Shown here piece after piece: positions 1 to 5,442 of a stretch of 5,442 bases of DNA (positions are counted from its first letter, which is position 1; each line of letters begins with the position of its first letter). Source of the stretch: Pseudolabrys sp. (GTDB lineage: Bacteria; Pseudomonadota; Alphaproteobacteria; Rhizobiales; Xanthobacteraceae); NCBI GenBank assembly GCA_019246455.1, contig JAFAQJ010000093.1, forward strand, positions 1-5,442. The letters are read 5' to 3'. The position numbers and the translations under genes were made by a program. The notes beneath the pieces were generated by a model. The model searched no databases and was not told the origin of the DNA. It saw only the letters and a list, made by a program, of their open reading frames with translations.

Positions 1-373
1 GGAGCGCGCCGTGGCGCTCACCGCCGATTACGTCAAGCAGCGCACCGCGTTCGGCAAGAAGGTCATCGAGTTCCAGAATACGCAGTTCGAGCTCGCCGAA
101 TGCAAGACATTGGCGACCGTCGCCAAGGTCTTCATCGACCACTGCATCGGCCAGCATATCGAGGATAAGCTCGACGCCGTGACCGCTTCGATGGCCAAGG
201 CATGGGCGACCGATGCGCTTGCAACGGTGGTCGACCGCTGCCTGCAACTGTTCGGCGGCTACGGCTTCATGGACGAATATCCGATCTCGCGGCTCTACCG
301 CGATGCGCGCGTCATGCGTATCTATGCCGGGACGAACGAGATCATGAATTTGCTGATCGCGCGCAGTTTGTAG
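1..373 (+). CDS. Acyl-CoA dehydrogenase, C-terminal part (5' end outside window)
   Basis: This is the end of a flavoprotein that performs the first step of beta-oxidation: alpha,beta-dehydrogenation of an acyl-CoA, with electrons passing from FAD to electron-transfer flavoprotein in the cytosol. The reading frame is open from base 2 to the TAG at 371-373, giving about 123 residues of a family that usually has about 380-400. Visible are the start of the C-terminal helical domain (YVKQRTAFGK, bases 29-58), the FAD-contacting QLFGGYGF segment (247-270) and the terminal IYAGTNEIM signature (320-346). The wording is close to long-chain (LCAD) type enzymes. The MCAD-type catalytic Glu position in that signature is Ala (codon 326-328), as in the LCAD/isovaleryl-CoA group, whose catalytic Glu lies on an earlier helix that would fall just upstream of the window. 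A GTG at base 11 is internal, not the start. It is the first visible gene of the operon; the stop is 15 nt before the thiolase. Chain-length specificity cannot be read from this fragment. Confidence 0.93.
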   Translation, partial: ERAVALTADYVKQRTAFGKKVIEFQNTQFELAECKTLATVAKVFIDHCIGQHIEDKLDAVTASMAKAWATDALATVVDRCLQLFGGYGFMDEYPISRLYRDARVMRIYAGTNEIMNLLIARSL

Positions 374-377
374 CCGC

Positions 378-385
378 GAGGAGGG
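378..385 (+). promoter_or_regulatory. Ribosome binding site of the thiolase gene
   Basis: GAGGAGGG lies in the 15-nt gap after the dehydrogenase stop and 3-4 nt before the ATG at 389. It is a near-perfect anti-Shine-Dalgarno match with rather tight spacing, and it is the strongest ribosome binding site in the window. It fixes the thiolase start and suggests the gene is initiated independently rather than only by coupling. Confidence 0.8.
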
Positions 386-388
386 ACG

Positions 389-1597
389 ATGCCCGACGCA
401 TTCATTTACGACGCTGTTCGAACGCCGCGGGGCCGCGGCAAGTCCGACGGCTCGCTGCACGAGGTAACGGCGCTCAATCTCGCGGCGCAGGCGCTTGGCG
501 CGATCAAGGATCGTAACAAGCTCGATCCGAAGCAGGTCGACGATGTCGTGCTCGGCTGCGTTGACCCGGTCGGAGAGGCGGGCGGTGACATCGCGCGCGT
601 CGCCGCGATCGTCGCCGGGTACGGCAACGAGGTCCCGGGCATTCAGATCAATCGCTACTGCGCCTCCGGCCTCGACGCGGTGAATTTCGCCGCCGCCGAG
701 GTGATGAGCGGTCAGCACGACATGACGATCGGCGGCGGCGTTGAATCGATGAGTCGCGTCGGTATCGGCGCATCCGGCGGCGCCTGGCCGGTCGATCCGG
801 CGATTGCGCTGCCGTCTTATTTCGTGCCGCAGGGTATTTCGGCCGACCTGATCGCGACCAAATACGGCTTCTCTCGCGACGACGTCGATGCCTACGCAGT
901 CGAAAGCCAGAAGCGCGCCGGCAAGGCGTGGGAGGAAGGCCGCTTCAAGAAATCGGTCGTGCCAGTCAAGGATGTCAACGGCATCACGCTGCTCGCCAAG
1001 GACGAGCACATGCGCCCGACGACCACGATGCAAACGCTGGCCGGACTCAACCCGTCCTTCGTGCAGATGGGGGAGATGGCTGGCTTCGATGCGGTGGCAA
1101 TCCAGCGCTACCCGGAAGTCGAAACCATCAATCACGTCCACACACCTGGCAATTCGTCGGGCATCGTGGATGGCGCCGCCGCGGTCCTGATCGGTAACGA
1201 GGAGACCGGGAAAAAGGTCGGCTTGAAGCCGCGCGCCAAGATCAAGGCCTTCGCCAATATTGGCTCCGAGCCTTCAATCATGCTGACGGGGCCGATCCCC
1301 GTCACCGAGAAGGCGCTCAAGAAGGCCGGGATGTCGGCAAAAGATATCGACCTGTGGGAGCTCAATGAAGCCTTCGCCTCGGTCGTGCTGCGCTATATGC
1401 AGGCGCTCGACATTCCGCACGACAAGATCAACGTCAATGGCGGCGCGATCGCGATGGGCCATCCGCTCGGCGCGACCGGCGCGATGATTCTCGGCACGGT
1501 GCTCGACGAACTTGAGCGTAGCGGCAAGGAAACGGCGCTCGTGACGTTGTGCATCGGGGTCGGCATGGGCACCGCAACGATCATCGAACGCGTCTAA
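389..1597 (+). CDS. Acetyl-CoA acyltransferase (thiolase, beta-oxidation type)
   Basis: This thiolase cleaves 3-ketoacyl-CoA with CoA to acetyl-CoA and a shortened acyl-CoA; short-chain members can also run the reverse condensation. At 402 residues it is full length for the family. Residues 1-265 hold the N-terminal thiolase domain with the acyl-accepting Cys91 in [10 protein letters not shown] and the glycine-rich GGGVESM (115-121). The C-terminal domain holds NEAF (326-329), the [15 protein letters not shown] loop with catalytic His358, and the second catalytic Cys388 in CIGVGMG. All four standard catalytic elements (Cys, Asn, His, Cys) are present. The usual CxGGGxG has Val391 in place of the middle Gly. 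The start is set by the strong ribosome binding site and the canonical N-terminus [17 protein letters not shown]. It lies between the acyl-CoA dehydrogenase and, after the cupin, the FadJ-like enzyme, so it is probably the operon's beta-oxidation thiolase (fadA/fadI role) and possibly the beta subunit of a complex with it. Biosynthetic acetoacetyl-CoA thiolase (PhaA-like) is the alternative; sequence alone does not decide. Confidence 0.95.
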   Translation: MPDAFIYDAVRTPRGRGKSDGSLHEVTALNLAAQALGAIKDRNKLDPKQVDDVVLGCVDPVGEAGGDIARVAAIVAGYGNEVPGIQINRYCASGLDAVNFAAAEVMSGQHDMTIGGGVESMSRVGIGASGGAWPVDPAIALPSYFVPQGISADLIATKYGFSRDDVDAYAVESQKRAGKAWEEGRFKKSVVPVKDVNGITLLAKDEHMRPTTTMQTLAGLNPSFVQMGEMAGFDAVAIQRYPEVETINHVHTPGNSSGIVDGAAAVLIGNEETGKKVGLKPRAKIKAFANIGSEPSIMLTGPIPVTEKALKKAGMSAKDIDLWELNEAFASVVLRYMQALDIPHDKINVNGGAIAMGHPLGATGAMILGTVLDELERSGKETALVTLCIGVGMGTATIIERV

Positions 1598-1604
1598 ATT
1601 CATG
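1595..1604 (+). promoter_or_regulatory. Thiolase stop / cupin start junction without Shine-Dalgarno
   Basis: The thiolase TAA (1595-1597) is followed after four bases (ATTC) by the cupin ATG (1602-1604). The preceding 20 bases contain no AGG- or GAG-rich ribosome binding sequence, unlike the genes on either side. The likely reading is translational coupling: ribosomes finishing the thiolase re-initiate on the cupin, which would tie cupin output to thiolase output. This is inferred from spacing and the missing motif. Confidence 0.5.
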
Positions 1605-2060
1605 CCCAAGATCGACATCGACAAGGTCCCGATCGACACCGCGACCGGCTATCCCGTACCTTACAACAAGGCGGTGGAAGGCCGCTCGCGCAAGCGCCTC
1701 GCGCGCGCCGCCGGGCTCGAGCAGTTTGGCGTCAATGTCTGCACCCTCGAACCGGGCGCGGCCTCCTCGCAGCGGCACTGGCATGAGAACGAGGACGAAT
1801 TCGTCTACGTCCTGTCCGGCGAAGTCGTCTTGAAGGAAGACGGCGGCGAGGTCGTGCTCAAGCCCGGTGACGCTGCGGCGTGGAAAGCCGGCGTCCAAAA
1901 CGGCCACTGTCTGATCAACAAGTCCGACCGCGACTGCGTGTTCATCGAGGTCGGCTCGCGCGCGCCCAGGGAGATCGCGCATTATTCCGAAATCGACATG
2001 AAGGCGATCAAAGAGGACAACCGCTTCCGCTACACGCGCAGGAACGGCGAGCCCTATTAG
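1602..2060 (+). CDS. Small cupin-domain protein of unknown function
   Basis: This is a 152-residue cytosolic protein, with no signal peptide or membrane segment, built around one cupin beta-barrel (roughly residues 40-118). Cupin motif 1 is clear: Gly52, then HWHENEDEFVYVLSG (59-73), giving the metal ligands His59, His61 and Glu66. Motif 2 spans residues 89-106 with Gly89, Gly97, His102 as fourth ligand and Asn106; the usual Pro is Lys95 and the spacing to His102 is longer than the classic pattern. A 2-His/Glu/His metal site is therefore intact, so a bound metal is likely. The wording resembles the conserved uncharacterised cupins common in alphaproteobacteria (COG3837-like, from memory). The charged N-terminus (MPKIDIDKVP) and the tail after residue 120 are typical of that group. 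It sits between thiolase and the hydratase/dehydrogenase with gaps of 4 and 10 nt, so it is surely co-transcribed. Its role is unknown: a metal-dependent enzyme acting on an acyl-CoA or side product, or a small-molecule-binding protein, are both open. The start is chosen from the N-terminal match; no ribosome binding site supports it. Confidence 0.9.
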   Translation: MPKIDIDKVPIDTATGYPVPYNKAVEGRSRKRLARAAGLEQFGVNVCTLEPGAASSQRHWHENEDEFVYVLSGEVVLKEDGGEVVLKPGDAAAWKAGVQNGHCLINKSDRDCVFIEVGSRAPREIAHYSEIDMKAIKEDNRFRYTRRNGEPY

Positions 2061-2063
2061 GAG
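2059..2063 (+). promoter_or_regulatory. Ribosome binding site of the fadJ-like gene
   Basis: AGGAG starts inside the cupin TAG stop (2058-2060) and ends 7 nt before the ATG at 2071, an ideal spacing. Because the site shares bases with the upstream stop codon, terminating ribosomes would cover it, which favours coupled expression of cupin and fusion enzyme. Confidence 0.75.
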
Positions 2064-2070
2064 CGACGCG

Positions 2071-4296
2071 ATGGCGAATTTCAAATTCGACGTGGATGGT
2101 GACGGCATCGCGTTAATCACCTGGGACATGCCGGGCCGCTCGATGAACGTCATCGATACGTCGGTCATGGAAGAGCTCGGCACGCTGATCGAAACCGTTG
2201 CCAACGAAGCCGCGATCAAGGGGGCGGTCGTCACATCCGGCAAGACGACGTTCTGTGCCGGCGCCGATCTCACCATGCTCGAAGGCATCGCCGTTACCTA
2301 CAAAAAGCTCATCAAGGAGCAGGGCGAGGAGGCGGCGATCAAGGCGGTGTTCGAGGAAAGCCGCCGGCTGTCGTTGCTCTACCGGCGGCTCGAAACCTGC
2401 GGCAAGCCGTTCGTCGCGGCGATCAACGGCACCGCGCTCGGCGGGGGTTTCGAGATCGCTCTCGCCTGTCACCATCGCGTCGCCGCGCAGGATGATAAGA
2501 CACGAGTCGGTCTGCCTGAGATCAAGGTCGGGCTGTTCCCTGGCGCCGGCGGCACGACGCGTATCGCACGCATGATGCCGCCTGCCGACGCTTTGCAACT
2601 GCTGCTCAAAGGCGATCAACTCAAGCTCGACCGCGCCAAAGCCATGAAACTCATCGACAATGTCGTGCCACAGGCCGATCTCGTCAAAACGGCGAAGGAC
2701 TGGCTCACCGCCAATCTCAAGAACCCGAACGTCGCGAAGAAGCCGTGGGATATGGACGGCTTCAAGCTGCCGGGCGGCCCGGTCTACTCGAAGGCTGGCA
2801 TGATGGTGTTTCCGGCCGCCAACGCGATCTACCGCCGCGAAACCTACGACAATTATCCGGCCGCGCGCGCCATCCTGAGCGTGGTCTATGAAGGGCTACT
2901 GCTGCCGTTCGATCAGGCGCTACGGATCGAGTCGCGCTATTTCGCCAAGGTGATCCGCACGCCGGAAGCGGCGGCGATGATCCGCTCGCTGTTCGTCTCG
3001 ATACAGGAATTGAACAAGGGCGCCCGCCGCCCCGCCGGTCCGCCGCCAACGCAATTCAAAAAAGTCGGCGTCATCGGTGCCGGTTTCATGGGCGCCGGCA
3101 TCGCGCAGGTTACGGCGCAGGCCGGCATCCCGGTGGTGTTGATCGACCGTGATCAGGAGACCGCCGACAAGGGTAAGGCGGCGCTGCACAAGGCGCTCTC
3201 CGACCGCATCGCCAAAGGCCGCGCCACCACGGCGCAGCGCGATGCCATTCTCAACGCCATCACCGCGACGGCCGATTACAACGCGCTCAAGGATTGCGAC
3301 CTCATCATCGAGGCCGTGTTCGAGGACCGCAAGGTCAAGGCCGAGGTGTTCAAGAAGATCGAGCCGGTGATCGCCGCCGGCGCGATCCTCGCGTCAAACA
3401 CATCCACACTGCCGATCACTTCGCTTGCCGGCGAATTCAAGGACCAGGCGCGCTTTATCGGCATTCACTTCTTCTCGCCAGTTGCGGTGATGCTGCTCAC
3501 CGAAGTGATCGTCGGCAAGAACACCGGCGACAAGGCGCTCGCAGCTGCGCTCGACTACATTCGCGCCATCAAGAAGACGCCGATCGTCGTCAATGACTCG
3601 CGGGGCTTCTACGCCAATCGCTGCGTGCTCAACTACATTCAGGAAGGCCATTTGATGCTACTCGAGGGCATCCCGGCGGCGATGATCGAGAACACCGCGC
3701 GAATGGCCGGCATGCCGGTCGGCCCTCTGTCACTCAACGATGAGACAGGGTTGGACCTCGGCCTGCGCATCCTGCGCGCTACCGAGGCCGACCTGGGTAA
3801 GGGCATCATCCCGCCGGCACAGATGAAGCTCGCCGAGGATATGGTGGAAAAGAACGGCCGCATGGGCCGCAAAAACGCCAAGGGCTTCTACGACTACGCG
3901 CCGGGCAAGCCTAAGCGGTTATGGCCGGGACTACCTGACTTGCAGCCGAAGAAACTGTCGCGCGAAGAAGTCGAGGCGCTCGACGTCGAGGAGCTCAAGC
4001 AGCGCTTCCTGGTCACGCAGGCGGTCGAGGCGGCGCGCACATTCGAGGAGCATGTCGTGACTGACGTGCGCGAAGCCGACGTCGGCTCGATTCTCGGCTT
4101 CGGCTTTGCGCCGTTCTCTGGCGGCACATTGTCCTACATCGACATGATGGGCCCGAAGAAGTTCGTCGAGCTGTGCCGGCGGTTCGAGAAGAAATACGGT
4201 CCGCGTTTCACCCCGCCGAAACTCTTGCTCGAGATGGCGGCGGAGGGCGAGACCTTCTACACGCGCTTCGCGCCGCCGAAGCCGAAGGCGGCCTAA
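2071..4296 (+). CDS. fadJ: Bifunctional enoyl-CoA hydratase / 3-hydroxyacyl-CoA dehydrogenase (FadJ/FadB type)
   Basis: This fusion hydrates trans-2-enoyl-CoA and then oxidises L-3-hydroxyacyl-CoA with NAD+, the middle two steps of beta-oxidation. At 741 residues it fits the FadB/FadJ range (about 710-730 in E. coli). Residues 1 to about 200 form the crotonase domain: oxyanion segment FCAGADL (61-67), NGTALGGGFE with Glu128, and GLPE with Glu150, matching the two catalytic glutamates. A helical linker (about 230-325) ends in a Pro-rich stretch (GARRPAGPPP). The NAD-binding domain starts at 331 with GAGFMG (336-341) and acidic Asp359. The catalytic pair is His466 in HFFSP and Glu478, 12 residues on, the same spacing as in FadB. 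NDSRGFYANR (508-517) opens the first C-terminal dehydrogenase domain, and a second one covers about 645-730 (GFGFAPFSGG, 676-685). The loop after HFFSPV reads AVMLLTE instead of the usual D/H-K/R-M-P-L-V-E. The symbol is tentative: fadJ and fadB cannot be separated here. Its neighbour thiolase is the probable partner subunit. The stop overlaps the opposing helicase gene. Confidence 0.95.
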   Translation: MANFKFDVDGDGIALITWDMPGRSMNVIDTSVMEELGTLIETVANEAAIKGAVVTSGKTTFCAGADLTMLEGIAVTYKKLIKEQGEEAAIKAVFEESRRLSLLYRRLETCGKPFVAAINGTALGGGFEIALACHHRVAAQDDKTRVGLPEIKVGLFPGAGGTTRIARMMPPADALQLLLKGDQLKLDRAKAMKLIDNVVPQADLVKTAKDWLTANLKNPNVAKKPWDMDGFKLPGGPVYSKAGMMVFPAANAIYRRETYDNYPAARAILSVVYEGLLLPFDQALRIESRYFAKVIRTPEAAAMIRSLFVSIQELNKGARRPAGPPPTQFKKVGVIGAGFMGAGIAQVTAQAGIPVVLIDRDQETADKGKAALHKALSDRIAKGRATTAQRDAILNAITATADYNALKDCDLIIEAVFEDRKVKAEVFKKIEPVIAAGAILASNTSTLPITSLAGEFKDQARFIGIHFFSPVAVMLLTEVIVGKNTGDKALAAALDYIRAIKKTPIVVNDSRGFYANRCVLNYIQEGHLMLLEGIPAAMIENTARMAGMPVGPLSLNDETGLDLGLRILRATEADLGKGIIPPAQMKLAEDMVEKNGRMGRKNAKGFYDYAPGKPKRLWPGLPDLQPKKLSREEVEALDVEELKQRFLVTQAVEAARTFEEHVVTDVREADVGSILGFGFAPFSGGTLSYIDMMGPKKFVELCRRFEKKYGPRFTPPKLLLEMAAEGETFYTRFAPPKPKAA

Positions 4297-4313
4297 CCGA
4301 CGACCACGGTTAG
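4293..4313. repeat. 7-bp inverted repeat at the convergent gene junction (possible weak bidirectional terminator)
   Basis: CTAACCG (4293-4299) and CGGTTAG (4307-4313) are perfect inverted copies around a 7-nt loop. The left arm contains both stop codons of the converging genes (TAA on plus, TAG on minus). Neither strand shows a T-run after the stem, so it is not a canonical intrinsic terminator. The arms do not extend further on either side. A 7-bp repeat with a short loop can arise by chance in a window this long; only the placement on the junction makes it notable. Confidence 0.35.
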
Positions 4314-5405
4314 CTTGCGCGCTGCGCGGGTAATGCCGGTATAGAGCCAGCGCTCGCGGCTGTCCTGAAATGCGAAGCTCTCGTCGAACAGCACGACGTC
4401 GTCCCACTGCGACCCTTGCGCCTTGTGCACGGTGAGCACGTAGCCGTAGTCGAATTCGTCGTACGGCTTGCGTTGCTGCCAATCGAATTCCTCGATGCCA
4501 CCGGAAAAGCATTCGGGCCGCACGTTGACCTTCATTCCGCGCAAGCCACTGTCGTCGTCGGGCAAGATCTGCATCGACATGATGCCGGTCTTGCGCGCGC
4601 CGCGCTCTTTCACGCTCCATAGAGAGCCATTGAGCAGGCCTTTCTTGCGGTTGTTGCGCAGGCACACCAGCTTGTCGCCGGCCGATGGCAGCACGTCAGT
4701 AAAGCCGCGCCGCTCTCGCATACGGGTGTTGTAATTACGCCGCGTTGCGTTACGCCCAACTAAAACTTGGTCGGCATCGAGAACGCGCTGCGGATCGAGC
4801 TCGCCTTTGAGTACCACTTCGGTTTCGCCGTAGCGGCCGGGCTCTAGATACTCGCCGCCCCGCACGTTCATCGAGAGCCGTACGATCGGATCATCTTGTG
4901 CCTGACGATGCACCTCGGTCAGCATCACGTTGGGCTCATCGTTGGTGAAGAACCCGCCGCCAGAAATCGGCGGTAGCTGCGCCGGATCGCCGAGCACCAG
5001 CACCGGCACATCGAACGACATCAAGTCGCGGCCGAGCTCGGCGTCGACCATCGAGCATTCATCGATGATGATGAGATCGGCTTTCGAGGCCGGCGCTTCC
5101 TCCCACAGATCGAAGCTCGGTATCTCGTCGCCGCTTTCGCGTGCGCGATAGATCAGGCTGTGGATCGTCGAAGCGCCCTGGCAGCCGCGTCCGCGCATGA
5201 CTGCGGCTGCTTTGCCGGTGAAAGCGGCGAATTTCACCTCGCCATCGATGCCGTCGGCGATGTGGCGGGCAAGCGTGGTCTTGCCGGTGCCGGCAAAGCC
5301 GAACAGCCGAAACACCGGCGGCGTGCCATTGCGGCCCGGTTTTGCCTTGAGCCAGTCGCCGACGGCCTTGAGCGCGGCATCCTGATGCGGAGTGAAAGTG
5401 GCCAT
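4293..5405 (-). CDS. Compact RecD-like superfamily 1B DNA helicase (AAA ATPase)
   Basis: This is a 370-residue ATP-dependent DNA helicase core carrying the SF1 motifs in order: Walker A GFAGTGKTT (36-44, Lys42), motif Ia FTGKAA (62-67), TIHSL (80-84), Walker B IIIDECSMVD (112-121, Asp115-Glu116), motif III LGDPAQLPP (138-146), EVHRQ with Arg167 as the likely arginine finger, VHKAQGSQWD (326-335) and YTGITRA (355-361). Motif wording matches RecD/RecD2 and phage T4 Dda, whose studied members move 5' to 3'. The C-terminal RecA-like lobe is the UvrD_C_2 type, and residues of about 240-310 between the lobes fit a small beta-barrel insert. It has only about 30 residues before Walker A, so the long N-terminal region of RecD2 is missing, and no recB or recC lies nearby. 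ATPase residues look intact, so it should be active; its repair, replication or phage-derived role is unknown. The ATG at 5403-5405 lacks a clear Shine-Dalgarno, but the N-terminus (TPHQDAALKAVGDWLK) is typical of the group and supports this start. It converges on and overlaps the fadJ-like gene. Confidence 0.92.
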   Translation of the reverse strand: MATFTPHQDAALKAVGDWLKAKPGRNGTPPVFRLFGFAGTGKTTLARHIADGIDGEVKFAAFTGKAAAVMRGRGCQGASTIHSLIYRARESGDEIPSFDLWEEAPASKADLIIIDECSMVDAELGRDLMSFDVPVLVLGDPAQLPPISGGGFFTNDEPNVMLTEVHRQAQDDPIVRLSMNVRGGEYLEPGRYGETEVVLKGELDPQRVLDADQVLVGRNATRRNYNTRMRERRGFTDVLPSAGDKLVCLRNNRKKGLLNGSLWSVKERGARKTGIMSMQILPDDDSGLRGMKVNVRPECFSGGIEEFDWQQRKPYDEFDYGYVLTVHKAQGSQWDDVVLFDESFAFQDSRERWLYTGITRAARKLTVVVG

Positions 5406-5421
5406 ATCTGTCTTGAGGAAG

Positions 5422-5442
5422 GGCGAAACGAAGCGATTCGCC
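5422..5442. repeat. Short inverted repeat upstream of the helicase gene
   Basis: GGCGAA (5422-5427) and TTCGCC (5437-5442) are perfect inverted copies around 9 nt, 17 nt upstream of the helicase start codon. It could be an operator half-pair or a leader hairpin, but it runs to the window edge so its full extent is unknown. The rest of the 37-nt leader (5406-5421) holds no clear ribosome binding site or promoter box. A 6-bp repeat is well within chance. Confidence 0.2.

Noticed and set aside
11..13. GTG as the start of a short 120-aa protein
   Set aside because: The frame is open to the window edge with continuing family similarity, and the protein would lack most of an acyl-CoA dehydrogenase; this is an internal codon of a truncated view.
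423..439. Repeated CCGCGG-type palindrome near the thiolase start
   Set aside because: It encodes the conserved TPRGRGK segment of the thiolase N-terminus; GC-rich coding bias explains it.
1581..2288. Minus-strand open frame of 235 codons opposite the cupin and the start of the fadJ-like gene
   Set aside because: It mirrors two well-supported genes in GC-rich DNA, where antisense frames stay open; the translation shows no recognisable domain.
2113..2619. Minus-strand open frame of 168 codons inside the hydratase domain
   Set aside because: It lies wholly within a verified catalytic domain on the other strand and its translation has low-complexity composition without known motifs.
3931..4665. 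Minus-strand open frame of 244 codons spanning the 3' ends of the fadJ-like and helicase genes
   Set aside because: Arg/Ala-rich translation without motifs, in a different frame from the clear helicase gene on the same strand; a shadow frame.
4727..4770. Slightly AT-richer patch within the helicase gene as a possible transfer mark
   Set aside because: It is short, stays in frame within conserved sequence, and the flanking codon use matches the rest of the window.
5414..5422. Plus-strand GAGGAAGGG resembling a ribosome binding site
   Set aside because: No start codon follows it within the window and it lies in the leader of the minus-strand helicase gene.

Overview
The window is a densely packed, GC-rich stretch of a bacterial chromosome with five protein-coding genes and almost no intergenic DNA. 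The strong G/C preference at third codon positions, the wording of the proteins (the long-chain-type acyl-CoA dehydrogenase tail, the 402-residue thiolase, the FadJ-like fusion with its linker, the small cupin) and the gene order all suggest an alphaproteobacterium, most likely Hyphomicrobiales (Rhizobiales) near Bradyrhizobium, Rhodopseudomonas or relatives. This taxonomic call is inference; there is no rRNA or other marker gene here.

Left to centre (1-4296, plus strand) is a fatty-acid beta-oxidation operon. It opens with the C-terminal 123 residues of an acyl-CoA dehydrogenase cut by the window edge. After 15 nt comes an acetyl-CoA acyltransferase (thiolase, 402 aa), after 4 nt a small single-domain cupin (152 aa), and after 10 nt a 741-aa FadJ/FadB-type enoyl-CoA hydratase/3-hydroxyacyl-CoA dehydrogenase fusion. 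Together the three enzymes cover every step of one beta-oxidation turn: FAD-linked dehydrogenation, hydration, NAD-linked oxidation and thiolytic cleavage. The spacing implies one polycistronic transcript whose promoter lies upstream of the window. The cupin is the one member with no assigned step.

Right (4293-5405, minus strand) is a compact superfamily 1B, RecD-like DNA helicase (370 aa) facing the operon. Its TAG stop overlaps the TAA stop of the fadJ-like gene in the four bases 4293-4296. A 7-bp inverted repeat (4293-4299 with 4307-4313) sits exactly on this junction. The helicase has no evident functional link to beta-oxidation. Its 37-nt leader inside the window holds a small inverted repeat at the extreme edge.

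There is no stretch over 300 bases without a gene, and I see no RNA gene, CRISPR array, insertion sequence or phage integration signature. I did not find a convincing new multi-gene system. The points most worth checking are the cupin inside the operon, the altered active-site loop in the dehydrogenase domain of the fusion enzyme, and the overlapping convergent gene ends with their hairpin.
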